NCBI GenBank assembly: GCA_028551475.1
Contig: CM052361.1
Span: 19,099,274-19,163,273, forward strand
DNA from: Casuarina equisetifolia
Taxonomy: Eukaryota > Streptophyta > Magnoliopsida > Fagales > Casuarinaceae
Reading direction: 5' to 3'
DNA: 64,000 nucleotides
Each line of letters opens with the position of its first letter. Within the stretch, counting starts at the first letter, position 1. Shown piece by piece: positions 26,101 to 37,029 of the stretch. Under the pieces are notes generated by a model that was not told where the DNA came from, ran no database searches, and was given only the letters and a program-made list of their open reading frames with translations. The position numbers and the translations under genes are program-made.

Positions 26101-27587
26101 TCACAGGCAGCTACCTCCGGAACTAAAATTATCTGTGCTGAAGTACAATCAGTACAAGTGGGTGGCTACTCGAGGAGTTGATGAAGAAGCTCTTCTCAAA
26201 GGCCTACCGGCGGATCTCCGAAGAGATATCAGGCGCCATCTTTGCCTTGACTTAGTTCGACGAGTAAGTTATCTGCTCTTGTTGGTTAAATCGTTATTAC
26301 AGTACTCCAAATTGTCTGTTGCTGTTGTTGTACATCTGTAGATTTTCAGCGTATAAGAACATTGGGCAAGTTATGCTAAGCAATATATTAGGTGTACATT
26401 AGAAAGATCAATTCTTTATACAGGGTCATAAAAAGACTGAATTATTAGTAGTTAATTAGACTACATCGCACATATAAGTATATCTGCAGCACTTAGTTAA
26501 ATCGCAGGATATTCCATTTAATACAGCTGACAAAAATGAGTAAAACGTATATAGGCCGATTAGTGCAAAACCAAGTTGTGAAAAGGCAAGTTATATTTTC
26601 ACTTAAATTGAAAATTATAGGGAACAAGATGCAGAGAAATGTTCTTTGAAAAACATTAAAGCATATAATAAGCTGTAATAAAAAGAACAATAGTACTGAA
26701 ATTAAGGCATTCCTTCTAGTTTCTCAAGAAAGCAGTACCCCTGAGCCTTTTGAACTTTGATTCCACCTACACATAAAACTGCTACTGAAAATAATGACCT
26801 GAAACGCAATCCTCTACGAGGTAGAGAATTTAACTGCATTAGCTCATTGTTCATTGAAGTTGATCTGGATGACTAACTTGATACTTCAACAATCTTAATT
26901 TGGTAATGATTAAACGAAAAGGTCCCGTTGTTCGATCAAATGGAAGAAAGTATGCTGGATGCAATATGTGAGAGGCTTAAACCTGCGTTGCGCACGAAAG
27001 GTACTTTACTAGTGCGTGAAGGTGACCCAGTCAACGAAATGGTCTTCATATTCCGTGGCCACCTTGTTTCGTATACCACTGGCGGTGGCCGTACTGGGTT
27101 CTTCAACTCATGCCGCCTCGGTCCTGGTGATTTCTGCGGTGAGGAACTTGTGACCTGGGCCTTGGACGCACGTTCAAGTTCCATCCTACCATCTTCCACA
27201 CGTACAATCAGAGCCATTACAGAAGTCGAGGCATTTGCGATCGTCGAGGAAGACTTGAAATTCGTAGCCTCCCAGTTCAGAAGCAAACAACTTAGACACA
27301 AATTCAGATTCTACTCCCATCAATGGAGAACGTGGGCTGCATATTTCATACAAATTGCGTGGCGACGTTACCGGAAACGGAAAGATGCAGCTGAGCTGAA
27401 GACTAGAGAGAGCCATGCGGCTGATGAACCTGAACCCCCCGAACCGGAGTCAGACTTGGGCGTTTATGAAGAAAGGCTGAGAGTGACAAGTAAGTGGGGT
27501 GTCCTTAAGCACTCTATTTCAAGTGCGGGGTTTGTCAGCCCCTTGCAGAAGCCCGCAGAACCAGATTTTGCTGTTGACGAGGAATGA
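14150..27587 (+). CDS. CNGC15: Cyclic nucleotide-gated ion channel, CNGC15 type, 7 exons
   Basis: Exons: 14150-14178, 14309-14861, 14972-15184, 15892-16190, 16911-17022, 26027-26263 and 26922-27587, giving 2,109 nt and 702 residues. The tiny first exon (MGYGNSRSV, then R split across the intron) is the start used by this channel class. The protein is a six-helix cation channel subunit gated by cyclic nucleotides and calmodulin; CNGC15 of Arabidopsis conducts calcium at the nuclear envelope. Visible parts are S1 near 93-112 (FLLACLFSLSLDPLFFYLPV), S2 near 126-145, an S4-like RFFIIFQYLPRL, and S5 near 240-268. The pore filter is GQN at 368-370 and S6 is near 376-402. The cyclic-nucleotide domain is roughly 480-600, with phosphate-binding cassette GPGDFCGEELVTWAL near 548-562. 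An IQ motif (FIQIAWRRYRK) is near 623-633. All junctions keep frame. Intron 2 begins GG, not GT, so correct splicing is uncertain. Intron 5 spans 9,004 nt of transposons. Confidence 0.9.
14862..14863 (+). other. Non-canonical GG splice donor of CNGC15 intron 2
   Basis: Exon 2 ends CCTCAA, and the bases that follow are GGAAGT where GTAAGT is expected. Joining CAA to ATG at 14972 restores the family sequence PLPQ-M/V-LIWIII. Retaining the intron gives a stop a few codons later (GGA AGT TCC TGA). The next GT downstream (14866) would shift the frame and hit a stop within about ten codons. Nearby upstream GT or GC donors have the wrong phase. Confidence 0.85.
17510..18015 (+). repeat. ~223-bp tandem array in CNGC15 intron 5
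   Basis: Similar units begin near 17517, 17741 and 17963, each starting TTATAAGTGATGAGATTTTC-like and then CTAATGTCTTAAGATTTTG. Unit spacing is about 224 and 222 bases, and the third unit is cut off after some 50 bases. The text resembles the LTR or leader of a plant retrotransposon that was tandemly amplified. Units differ by many substitutions. Confidence 0.8.
18280..18470 (-). pseudogene. Ty1/copia RNase H fragment in CNGC15 intron 5
   Basis: Minus-strand translation gives a degraded copia RNase H tail, including a KYHFL-KVRKKGDI-like segment that corresponds to the conserved YHFIRD-V--G-I block. Stops and shifts are frequent. It likely belongs to the same dead element as the reverse transcriptase scrap at 19260-19640, since order and strand agree. 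Confidence 0.5.
18820..19235 (-). repeat. Truncated LTR related to the element at 23149-25119
   Basis: It shares blocks with the LTRs at 23149-23592 and 24642-25119: AATAGATTTAAA, CAAACATGCAT-like, TCATTAACTAAAATC, GATACTACTAG, CTATTATAACAAGA and a final TTAATTGT...CTAATTGTTTC. The end carrying TTAGGAAAATTCAACAAAG is missing here. It sits between two copia pol scraps, consistent with insertion into that relic. Confidence 0.6.
19260..19640 (-). pseudogene. Ty1/copia reverse transcriptase fragment
   Basis: On the minus strand the frame SILYVNKNNYAFLITPFYVN, running into DM, aligns with the copia reverse transcriptase core, in which YVDDM is the catalytic motif. Here the first catalytic aspartate reads N (YVNDM, near 19330). 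The fragment ends at the LTR that starts at 19641. Confidence 0.6.
19641..20068 (+). repeat. Left (5') LTR of the intron-5 element
   Basis: It begins TGTGACATCC, matching TGATGTCC at the right copy. Its right part contains an internal 76-base tandem duplication (starts at 19923 and 19999, both ACTTTATTGTCT), so the exact 3' end is ambiguous. Confidence 0.62.
19923..20074 (+). repeat. 76-bp imperfect tandem duplication within the left LTR
   Basis: Units beginning at 19923 and 19999 both read ACTTTATTGTCT, then CATTAATT, CTTCTCATGCTACATGCTTT and CATAATAATAT. The right LTR has the block only once, so the duplication arose after insertion. Confidence 0.8.
20069..23148 (+). pseudogene. Unrecognised interior of the intron-5 element
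   Basis: Short open frames at 20282-20479 and 21529-21765 are rich in Lys, Glu and Asp, as retroviral gag regions often are. No zinc knuckle, protease, reverse transcriptase or integrase motif could be read in any frame. The block may be gag and linker of a non-autonomous element, or may include other insertions. Function is not assigned. Confidence 0.35.
23149..25119 (-). mobile_element. Short non-autonomous LTR element nested in the intron-5 element
   Basis: Two LTRs, 24642-25119 (5' on this strand) and 23149-23592 (3'), share TTAGGAAAATTCAACAAAGC at one end and TTAATTGT-CTATCAAT at the other. On the minus strand they start TG and adjoin a polypurine tract (AAAAGGGAAA, just right of 23592). 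A TGGTGCAATG site abuts the 5' LTR. The interior is only about 1.05 kb and has no readable coding domain, so it depended on other elements. Oddly, the 3' LTR is also followed by a TGGTATCAAAG primer-binding site at 23136-23148, as if another copy had been joined end to end. Confidence 0.6.
25473..25829 (+). repeat. Right (3') LTR of the intron-5 element
   Basis: It begins TGATGTCCCATC shortly after the polypurine tract and ends GGGACATAACA. It is less AT-rich than the left copy and lacks that copy's internal duplication. The last 200 bases before exon 6 (25830-26026) are ordinary intron. Confidence 0.62.
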
Positions 27588-27867
27588 ATGGAGAGTAGCT
27601 TCAAGTTGAGTCAGTGCAAGAGCTTTGTTTGACAGTTTTTTTTTGGGGGGGGGGGATGTGTTCCTGGACATGCTTTAACTCATTATTTGTGTTAATCAGT
27701 GCGGCAGCCAGAAGCTAAGATGATATTTTTGGAGGAATAATAACTTTAGTTTACTACTAACATTATGTTCTCCATCAAAGGAATATAACATTAAAGATGT
27801 GATTACTAATAAGAAAGGCAAAAAGGAATTCATTGGTAGCCTGACAGGGCATTTTGTATGACGGAGT
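27588..27867 (+). other. 3' flank of CNGC15 with a T8-G10 homopolymer junction
   Basis: This is the likely 3' UTR and polyadenylation region. A T-run directly joined to a G-run lies near 27637-27655. An AATAAT-type signal candidate is at about 27735. No other gene was seen. Confidence 0.45.
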
Positions 27868-28330
27868 GTAATTAAAGTTTTAGACTACATTGGCTATTAA
27901 TTGGTAAACAAAATAGATGAAAATATTAATTAAAATTGAAAAAGAATTCTTATCTTTTGAAAATTTATAAACTATATAGTCTTAAAAGCCAAAGTACAGG
28001 TACTGTTTCATATAATTTTTATGGTTTTTGAAATACGATGTCAATGAAGTAAAAATTGAGAAGTGGATCCAAAGCCAATAAGAGAAAAAGTAAGAGTCCT
28101 CCTACTTAGACAATACCCGTTGGGCTCCAAACCAAACATGACCCACCATAGGGGTTCCGGAGCCTATGGTCTGCTGAGAGGTGTTAACTTTCTGTTTTTT
28201 CTGTGGTTCAAGTGTAGGGTTGGGCCTCTTCTTCTAACTCGAATAATACCCACCCGGTAGCAGTGTTGGGCGGATGATGATAACAAGGACAAATCTACAA
28301 CATGAGCAAGGTCTACGCTTCGAGTGCCTT
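27868..28330 (+). repeat. Duplicated segment a (unit 1)
   Basis: This matches 43872-44370 (a') over most of its length: AACTATATAGTCTTAAA, ATCAATGAAG-AAAAATTG, GACCCACCATAGGGGTT, GGAGCCTATGGT and a common end AATCTACAAC. By eye divergence is substantial, with small indels. It contains no transposon motif and looks like single-copy intergenic DNA that was tandemly duplicated. Confidence 0.8.
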
Positions 28331-28852
28331 GCTGAAACCCAGCATAAAACGTAGATTATAGCTGCGGACCAATCTTGGGGAGCAAATTCTTGATTTTGGC
28401 AGAGACATGTTTGTCGAATCTTGAAAGGTTGAACTTGGGATATGAGGTACTTCAGAGGGTTTCCACTTTATTTTGACGAAATAGATTATAAAAGGAAAAC
28501 TATGACATTTCCTTTTCCTTTGTTTTTCTTTAAAAACCCCAATCTCTTTTAGGGTACATTTAAAAGGAAAACTACCGTGGTACATTTTTTGTTTCGTCTA
28601 AAAGGAAAACTAGGACATTTCCTTCCCCCTCCCCCCCTTTTTTTTTACCCCAATCTCTTTAGGGGCCGTTCAAAAATCCAAACTTGACCGATAAATTACC
28701 TGAATAGATAGAGATATAAAGTTTTTAGATATCATAATTGATCAAATTCTTTCTCCTACTTCATCATTTTTCTGAAACCTTTAATCTTTTTGTCTTTTTG
28801 TCGTACGACCATGACCCCTCGATGTTTCTTTCACCTCTTCACCATAAACGTG
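28331..28852 (+). repeat. Duplicated segment b (unit 1)
   Basis: This matches about 59075-59460 (b'): GATTTTGGCAGAGA, TCAAATTCTTTCT, ACTTTTAATCTTTTTGTCTT and TCGTACGACCATGACCC are shared in order. Unit 1 also has a local repeat of AAAAGGAAAACTA-GACATTTCC at about 28490, 28560 and 28600. The match stops near 28852, where b' runs straight on into c'. Confidence 0.78.
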
Positions 28853-29131
28853 TAATGTGTACGTGGGATGGAGCGAAGGAGGGGTGACGTGGGACAAGAT
28901 ATTCCACAATTTTTTGAGCAAACAAGTTGTCCCAAGTGTTCACCGAAAAGGTGCCAAGAGAGAGAGAGTGGGAAAAAAAAAAGGAGTTGCCAAGATGTTT
29001 GATCAGCAAACAAGTTGTTGCTAACTTCTCGCTCATAAGGTTCTAAGATGTTTGAACGGCCACCAAACATTAAAATAATAGGTTAGAAGTTTAGACTTAG
29101 AATATGTCAATAGGGTGAAGTGGGAAGAGAT
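28853..29131. other. Sequence between segment b and the copia element
   Basis: About 280 bases with no counterpart between b' and c' of unit 2. It contains AGTTGCCAAGATGTTTGA and GTTCTAAGATGTTTGAACGG echoes and a short purine run near 28956-28982. No gene was seen. Confidence 0.4.
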
Positions 29132-29608
29132 TATTGAACATAGTGAAATTGCACTCTATCATTCGGCTCTTTCTATCCATTACAAGCACCCATGCTGACA
29201 AAGGCAAAAATGGATCAAGCCCTTCCTCCGAGCTATCTTTGAAAGGGCAATTGTAGAAGCCAAAGCTATGCCCATTAAAGAGATGTGTTTCAGTTCACTC
29301 AAAACCCATGTTGAAGTCCTTGGAAGGTGGTACAACTTTAGTAACATATCCTCCTTATAAAAGAGTTGCCTAGTGGTTCAAAGTGATGATGGTTATTCTC
29401 TTTTGTTGTGTTTTTATTAAATGACTTGTCATGTTGATCATTAAGACTTTATTTTTACTTATTTTACCTGCAAGCTCAAGTTAGCCTTATATAAGGGCAT
29501 GTAATTGCAGTATTTGCTTTTATCTTGAATGACAGTATTATTTCCTTTGTGAAACTTCTGCTTGCCAATACTCTCTCCACATTTTTTTTCTCTCACTTTC
29601 CACTTTCA
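29132..29608 (+). repeat. 5' LTR of copia-2
   Basis: Starts TATTGAACATAG (TG mutated to TA) and ends near CTTTCA before a degraded TGGTAT primer-binding site. Many substitutions separate it from the right LTR, so insertion is old. Confidence 0.75.
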
Positions 29609-29769
29609 TTTTGGTATTTAAGTAGGAAACTGCTTATCACACAAAGCCAAAAAGAAAAAACCTCACACAAAATGTTGAGAAAACCAACCAACCTATCCCT
29701 TCACTAGGTCAATGTCCAAAACTTCATCTCCATCAAGGTAGGATAGATCAATTATTTCTCTTGGGTTAC

Positions 29770-32240
29770 CTAAGTGAAAGCTCTTGCCCATACACAACAA
29801 CTATTTGGCTTTCTTTATGGAGATACACCTACTCTTGTGAAAACAATCACCTTAGATGACATAGAATCACCTAACCTAAATTATGAATCGTGGTTGTATA
29901 ATAATGGACTTCTCAAATCTTGGATTATTAGGACTTTCTCAAAAGAGGCCATTGGGCATGTCTTTGATTTGGAGACCTTAGTAGAGGTTTGGAAGGCTTT
30001 GGCAAATCAATTTGCCCAGAAAATTGAGACTCGAGAATATAATGTCTTGTCTTAAGTTCACCACCACCATAAAGGAAGCAAACCAATGAACTCTTTTTTG
30101 AATGTTTAAGAACTTAACCAAATAATAACTCTATTTCTTATAAAGTTATTTTCATCATTTTAGGTAATATATAATAAGTGTTTTTGTAATTATATTTTGT
30201 TATTTTATGTAGCAAACCCAAAATAGGCCAAAAAACAAGATAAATGAAGCAAAAGATTGAGAGAAAAGAAAGAAGCAAAAAGAGTAAGTGGAACAAGTGG
30301 AAAAAAAAAGGAGGGAAAGACAAAAAGAAAAAAGAAAGAGAAAAGAAAAAGGTGCGATTGTTGAGTTGTCGAGGGGATTATCGTGAAAAGAAAGAAGAGA
30401 GGAAAATGAGTTAGAGCTTTGTTAGGAGAAAGGGACGATTTAATGACTAATTAGACCTCACTAGAAAAACAGAGGCCATGCATAACAACATAGGACTCTG
30501 CGACGTCAGACGATAATGCGAATGCCAATTGTCCTTATGTTCTTTTCTAGTGAAGGCACTAATTTCTGGCCACTTTTTTCCATTTTCCAACCATATCTAG
30601 ATGTTTTTGGGCTAGGAGGAAGCGGATCTACTCTCCTAGTGTGATTTTTGACCTTTTTGTAGGTGTTTTTGGGTGATTTCATGGTGGATTCTAGCAAGAG
30701 AGAGTGGACACCACTTGGGAATTTTTTTAGGTCTACGTTGTTCAATGGTGATTTAGCTTGATTTCTTTGCATATTAGCACTCCAAGCATTATCCTTGACC
30801 TTTTTTAATGGTTTCCGTGAAGAATGGCAGCAACACGTGGCACTAGCATGTGATGGCATGTGGCATGTGAAAGCACATTTTGGCTCATTTTCTTCCCTTG
30901 GTTCAGCCAATGCCTCTTCCTCTTCCTAATGTGCAGATTTGTGCAAATTTTCCTTGAATTGAAGACATTTTGGTGACAACTTTCATGTTTTTAATTTAAA
31001 GAATGTTTTGTTCAATTTCTAACACTATTTTTGTTCATGAAAATATAATGTTTTAGTTTATTATGTTAGAACTACAATGGAACTTGATTATGAAATATCA
31101 ATGGTATGATTATGATGTTTTGTGAGATGTTTTGTTTGTGTGAAGTTGCATTTTACTAAGCTTAATGCTTTTAGGTGGTTAATTACTATTTAAATGATTT
31201 GAGTTGCATGTTTAAAACTGACATGAGATAATATGTAGTTGTTTTATGTAATGTGCAACCATAAGTTAATATGGATAGACATATATCATATAATTTGTGT
31301 GGCTTTAGGTGTAAACTAGAGTATTCACATATCTTAATGCACTTAGTTCATTTAATTCATGGGTACAAATACAGTGAGTTAATAAGTTAAGTAGATTCGC
31401 TATACCTAGACATAGGTTAATGAATAAATTAGAAAATTCTATCATCACATGAATAGAATCAATCTTACAAGTATGAATAATTAACATTTATACTTAGTAG
31501 TTAAGTGAAATCAGATGCTCTAGCATGTTTCATTAATCAAGTTTAGGTTAAATTTAGTTAATTAATCCATGTTTTACCTCTTTGATTTACTAGATAAACT
31601 CTAAAGTCTATTTACCATTAGTAATTTGTTAGCTTAGTAATTATCAATTTAGGTGGAATGATATCTTTACTTATTATTATATTACTTGTTCGACCATGTA
31701 TACTTATTTGTAGAATTTCATCGAACATTAACCAGCTTGCCTCCATTGGTAATCCCATGAGTGATATTGCCAAAAAATTTCATCTCCTCGAGGCCTTGGA
31801 CAGGAGTACAAAGCTTTTTGTACCATTACTTTTAAACCACCTATCCCATGCTATTTTAATGTTATTTCTCAACTCCAGGCCTTTGAGGTACATCTAACTT
31901 GTTTTGCCAATACCACTCAAAATGAAAATTATGCCTTTACTGCCCAATGTAGCTTAAGAGTAGGTAGAGGTGGTTCATGTGGTAGAGGCTATGGATCCCC
32001 ATTTAACTCTTTGAGGCATGGGTTTAACCCCTCTATGCAACAAAGGAAAGGGTTTTCTCAAGGACTTATTTGGTGTGGAACTAATCCCTTGAATGGTTAA
32101 AAAGCTACTAACTTAAGTGAGAATTCTAACAATAACTCCACTAACTATCTACCTGTTAGTTGGTAGATTTCCTCTAAGTGTGGGCACACTGCCCTCTAGT
32201 GTTGATATTGATTTGACCATAGCTATCAAGAGGAAGAAAT
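29770..32240 (+). pseudogene. copia-2 gag relic, split by a solo LTR
   Basis: The first part (29774-30055) reads as copia gag (LDDIESPNLNYESW, then FDLETLVEVWKALANQFAQ). The frame reaches ELNQ, is broken by the insertion at 30119-31727, and resumes as NQLASIGNPMSDIAKKFHLL, a hallmark gag segment. A zinc-knuckle trace (KCGHTAL, then FDHSYQ) is at about 32175-32230. Several in-frame stops are present. Confidence 0.8.
30119..31727 (+). repeat. Solo LTR (family L1) nested in copia-2 gag
   Basis: It is related along its length to the copies at 50429-51681 (same strand) and 44622-46182 (opposite strand). It begins around TAATAACTCTATTTCTTATA, contains TATACCTAGACATAGG and ATGATATCTTTACTTATTAT, and ends TTTCATCGAACA. 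TTAAC occurs at 30114-30118 and again at 31728-31732, the expected 5-base target-site duplication. Outside it the gag sequence reads continuously. It has no coding capacity. Confidence 0.85.
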
Positions 32241-32249
32241 ACCAACTAC

Positions 32250-35200
32250 TTTGGCATCGTTACAAATTACATACTCAAGTCTAGAGGAATGGACCGTAGA
32301 CTTTAGGGAAACCTCTTATGTTGTGAATAACCCAGGAAAACTTAAACTTCTCTACTAAGTTTGAGGGTATAAATTGCATAATCATGGAAATGGTGAGTGT
32401 CTTCCTATACAAATGTCAAAACTATAATTTTTGGTAGCCATCATGTTCCACTTAATTTTGTCTTGGTCGCTCTTGGAATTAAGCAAGATCTTCTTTCAAT
32501 TTCTAAGCTCACCAATGATTTGCCATGTTTAATACAAATCACTAAAGATTGTTTTGTTGTTAAGGATTTGAGGAATAGGGTAACCCTTCATAGGAAAGCT
32601 AGAAAGGGTGGTTTGTATGTTTTGTCATCCAAGAAAATCGGGCATATTTCTCTCATCACCAATAAACGATTGATGTTAGTATTTGGCATAGGCGTTTGGA
32701 AAACCCTTATGCTGGCATTTTGAAACTTTTGAAGCAACGAGGGATAATCTTTGTCAAAGGAAATGAAGAACAAATTTGCTCGAGTTACATGTCTAGTAAA
32801 GGTAGTAGGCTTTTATTTACATTGTCTTCACATTGGGCTACTATAGCATTGGAAAAAGTGCATAATGATGTATAGGGTCCTTCCTTAGTACTGTCAATAC
32901 AACGTTACTCTTATTATGTAATATTTGTAGACAATTGTAAAAGATTTGTGTGGTTTTTTCCAATGACGCAAAAATACGATTTATGCCAAATATTTATTGC
33001 CTTTCACAAAATGGTGGAAAGACAATTTGAAAATAAATTAAAGATTTTCCAATCAAATAATGGTGGGGATTACACTGCAACCACCTTGTCAAATTACATG
33101 ACTACCCACAAGATAATCCATCAATTCTCTTACCCACACATCCCAAAACAAAATGGATTAGTTCAAAGGAAGCATTATCAATTGGTTGAACTTGGTTAGG
33201 TGATGTTAATACAAGCAAATTTCCCTCGACATTATTAGGTAAAAGCTTTCTCAACAATAGTTTTCTTGATTAATAGATTCCCTACACTAGTTCTAGATCA
33301 AAGATCTCCCTACAAGGCTTTATATCATAAATAACCTAACTACACTTATTTAATAACTTTTGGTTATTTAATAACTTTTGGTTTAGAGTGTTATCCAAGA
33401 GCAACTTATACAGATAAATTGTTAACTCGTTTCTAAGCATAAAGGCTATAGGTGCTTACATGTTGCCACTGGAAGTCTATATTTTGAGACATATTTTATT
33501 AATGAAACTTTTTTCCTTTTGTTAGGACTCTCTCATTAGACAAAGCTAAACCTTTGATGCAACAAACATCTATTTTGGCACATTTTCCACTAAGCATAGA
33601 AGGTGTGGAAGAATATGGTTCACCCACTTCACATTCTCCAAACACCACTTCCCTACTTATCCCATCTCTTTTGCTTGGTATGTCCCTACCTCTTCAAGAC
33701 ATGCAAGTAGAGCCTACTCACCTTAACCTCTCTACCCTTCCTTTAAATGTGCTTTCACCACTGCCAAGGGACAACTTTTCTTCTTTACTAAGGGGGTGAC
33801 TTTTTTTCATATGAAAGTCCACTTACCACTCAAGAACTCTCACTTTTGACTCATTCTCCAACTACCACACCTACAATACCTCATGTAGAAGCAACCTCTT
33901 CTTCTCCTTCATGCATCATTAACACATGTTAAGAGCCTACCATGTCTAGTCAACAACATTTGGACATAATTTCCAACTTACAAGTGTCACATCACCATGT
34001 GGTGCCCTTACCCTTAAATAAGCAAGACCAAGAGCATGCCCTCCTTCCTCTTCTTCCTTTGTCCAATTGCAACTCATAACTTTAGAAGCCATCCTTCCCA
34101 CCTCTCATCCGATGGTAACCTGGAGTCGCATTAGAACTTGCAAACCCAATCCCCATTAGGCGTTTTCCTTTTAAGTTCATGTACTTCCAACACCCACTTT
34201 TGTTATTAAAGCTCTTCAATATCCTGATTGGAAATGTGCCATAGAGGAAGAACTCTTAGCCTTGCATCAAAACCAAACCTAGACAATGGTGCCTTATACC
34301 TCATCCATGAATGTTGTGAGGTGGAAATGGGTGTTCAAACCTAAGTTAGGACCAATTAACACATTAGATAGCCTTAAGGCACATTTAGTTGCCAAGGGCT
34401 ATCACTAAGAATGTGGTGTAGATTACTTGGAAACTTTTAGTCCCGTTATTTGGCCAACTACAATCCATATCATTCTCTACATTGCCATGGTAAATCATTG
34501 ACCCTTACATCAATTTGATATCAACAATGCATTTTTACATGGATTTCTCTCTCAACTTGTTTACTTGGAGCAACCCACAAGGTTTAAAGATAGCAAATTT
34601 CCCACTCATGTGTGTCACCTACTAAAAGCTTTGTATAGGCCAAAATAGGCACCCAAAGCTTGGTTCAATAGGTTACCTTCTTTTCTCTTTGTTAATGGCT
34701 TCCAGTGCTACCCCTTTAACTCTTCACTATTTGTATATCTTGATGGGTTAGCAGTGATTTGGCTCCTACTTTTTGTTGATGATTTAATCATCACAGTTAA
34801 CTTTCACTCTGCAATAGAAGACTTCATTCACAAGATGGGAAGAGAATTCCCACTAAAATGCCTCGGTTCCTTGCATCACTTCTTAGGCATCCATGTTACT
34901 AAGGACAATCATGGTTTGATTATCTCATAGAGGCAATATGCTGAAGACCTGTTGGCCTGTGCTTAAATGCGTGATTGTAAGTCCCTTCCTACCTTTTTAG
35001 AATTCAAACCTATTATTGTATAAGACGGGTCCTCCCTTTTTTCCCAACCTTTAACCTATAGAAGCCTTGTTGGGGGCCTTCAATACCTTACCTTCATTAG
35101 GCCAGACCTTTCTCTGGTGGTTAGAAACTTTGCCAAACCAACAACACCCACAATAAGTGACAGGTTTTAAGGTATGTTCATGGCACCCCACCCTTGGGCT

Positions 35201-35640
35201 ATGTATACATGCTAATAGTTCTCTAAATCTCCATGGGTTTAGTGATGTTGATTGGGTTGGTTACCCTCACACGCCATTCAACAAGTGGTTTTTTTATCTT
35301 TTTCCTAGATCAAATTATGTGACATGGAGTGCCAAAAAGTAACCTACAGTCTTCTATTCCTCCATTGAAGTGGAGTATTGGTCTTTTGCCTTAGCTATAA
35401 CTAAAGTGATATGGGTTCTTCATCTTCCTCACAGCTTAAGGGTATATCAATCTTAACCCATTCATCTCTATTGCGATAATATCTTTGCATTGCATTTAAC
35501 AACAAAACCAACTTTGCATGGCAAATCCAAATACATCAAAGTGAACTATCACTTCATTAGGCAGAAAGTAGCACTCAAAACTCTTGTGACTACTTATATT
35601 CCTACTCAAAAGTAGCTTACCAATGCCTTTACGAAGGCTC
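32250..35640 (+). pseudogene. copia-2 protease/integrase/RT/RNase H relic
   Basis: An integrase lead-in at 32440-32640 reads LLSISKLTND then GLYVLSSKK. The integrase core is at 32870-33200, with DNGGEY degraded to SNNGGDY and HIPKQNGLVQRKH. Reverse transcriptase is at 34200-34800: RWKWVFKPK, ECGVDYLETFSPV, HQFDINNAFLHG, KALY, then the FVDDLIIT catalytic box near 34770. RNase H is at 35150-35600 (GFSDVDWVG, then TWSAKK). Stops and shifts interrupt every domain. Confidence 0.82.
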
Positions 35641-35710
35641 TCCCATGAGATAGGTTTCATGAATTTTGAACAAAACTAGGTGTCATCCCGATGCCTGTTT
35701 TGAGGGGGAA

Positions 35711-36207
35711 TATTGAACATAGTGAAACTACACTCCATCATTTGACTATTTTTATCCACATAAACACCCATGCTGACAAAGGCAAAGATTCTTTGTCAAA
35801 TGGATGAAGCCCTTCCTCCAAGCTATCTTTGAAAGGGAAATTGTAGAAGCCAAGGCCATGCCCATTAAAGAGACATGTTTTAGGTCACACAAAACCTACG
35901 TTGAAGTCCTTAAAAGGTGGGACGGCTTTAATCACATGTCCTTACTATAAAAGAGTTGCCTAGTGTTCTAAGGTGATAATGGTTATCCTCTTTTGTTCTA
36001 TTCCTACTAAATGACTTGTCATGTTGCTCATTAAGACTCTACTTTTATTTATTTTACATGTGTTTTCTGCAAGCTCAAGTCAGCCCTATATAAGGGCATG
36101 TAACGATATTATTTGCTTTTATCTTTAATGAAAGCATCATCTCCTATGTGAAACTTCTACTTGCCAATACTCTTTCCATATTTTTCTCTCTTTACCTTCC
36201 AGTTTCA
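35711..36207 (+). repeat. 3' LTR of copia-2
   Basis: Begins right after the polypurine tract with TATTGAACATAGTGAAACTA. It carries a short extra stretch (GATTCTTTGTCAAATGG) relative to the left LTR. Its end is either TTTCA at 36207 or TCAACA at 36222. Confidence 0.75.
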
Positions 36208-36222
36208 TTTTTTATCTCAACA

Positions 36223-36585
36223 AAAGCCTTATTTATTTCCTTGCTCCCTTTCACTTGTTTTGGCAATCGGTTAGGGGGATACGTGGATAGAGTGTGAAGG
36301 GAAGCAATACTAAAAGGCTAGTATTTAAATTACAATGGCCATAATATAAAGACCGAGAATTTAATTATCAAAGTGAGTTTTTATTTTAAGAAATTTAGGT
36401 TCATTTTCAAAAGATTTAGATTTCAATTCTTATTTTTAATTCTCTTTCCATATATTTACCATATGTAACATCATTGTAAGAATAAATTCTATTATTGGAA
36501 CCACTTAAACCCCAGGCAAATAGTTAAACCTATGCTCCTAGGAGTCAAATTGATCCTACATAGAAGGTGAATCACCACGTTGCAA
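36223..36585. other. Sequence between copia-2 and segment c
   Basis: About 360 AT-rich bases with no counterpart at the b'-c' junction of unit 2 and no recognisable gene or repeat. Confidence 0.4.
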
Positions 36586-37029
36586 ATCGACTCTTGTTAT
36601 CGACCATCATCTGTGCGTCTTTGAATATCCCTTTTTGAGAAATAACTATTCAAAGAAAGCAATAAAAATAGACGACAATTTGTTCTTTGTTTTCACCATG
36701 GACAAAGAATAAATCGACTAAAAACAAGTCCAAATGGTCGACCATAGCAAGAGCTTAGAAAAAGCCGTAAAACCATACATGCATCAATACTTTTGAGTTG
36801 AAACTTATCTGTGTTGGAAAGATTAGTTGATGGAGACGGTGTTGAAGATGATTTTTTTTTCTTTTATTGTTTCTTTTTGGGTGGGGGGACCTCATGCAGC
36901 TTAGAAACCGAGATTGGCTTTTCCAACACTTTATGTTTGGGTGCTCACCCTTCCTCTAGGATGCGTTTTTAGCTTAGCATTAATAGGTATCATGCCTTCT
37001 TTAGGACCAAAAACACTTTCAGGGATTGC
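36586..37029 (+). repeat. Duplicated segment c, left part (unit 1)
   Basis: This aligns with about 59461-59910 of unit 2: TCTTTGA-TATC, AATAACTATTCAA-GAAAG, TTTGTTCTTTG, AAAAACAAGTCCAAA, GCTTAGAAACC, ATTGGCTTTTCCAA-ACTT. The match is cut at GGATTGC by gypsy-2 and continues at 42725. Confidence 0.9.

Larger units (their letters stand above)
29132..36222 (+). mobile_element. Decayed full-length Ty1/copia retrotransposon (copia-2)
   Basis: LTRs at about 29132-29608 and 35711-36207 both start TATTGAACATAGTGAAA and share CATGCTGACAAAGGCAAA, AAGCCCTTCCTCC and the block around ATATAAGGGCATGTAA. A TGGTAT site near 29611 follows the left LTR and a polypurine tract (GAGGGGGAA, 35702-35710) precedes the right one. 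Gag, protease-integrase, reverse transcriptase and RNase H relics follow in copia order on the plus strand. The right LTR may extend to TCAACA at 36222. No target-site duplication was recognised. Confidence 0.85.

Noticed and set aside
26936-27301. 121-codon minus-strand open frame
   Set aside because: Antisense shadow of the last CNGC15 exon, whose cyclic-nucleotide domain is unmistakable.
29127-36227. Target-site duplication for copia-2
   Set aside because: GAGAT on the left and ATCTC on the right are inverted, not direct, and the right LTR end is ambiguous (36207 or 36222); not a TSD.
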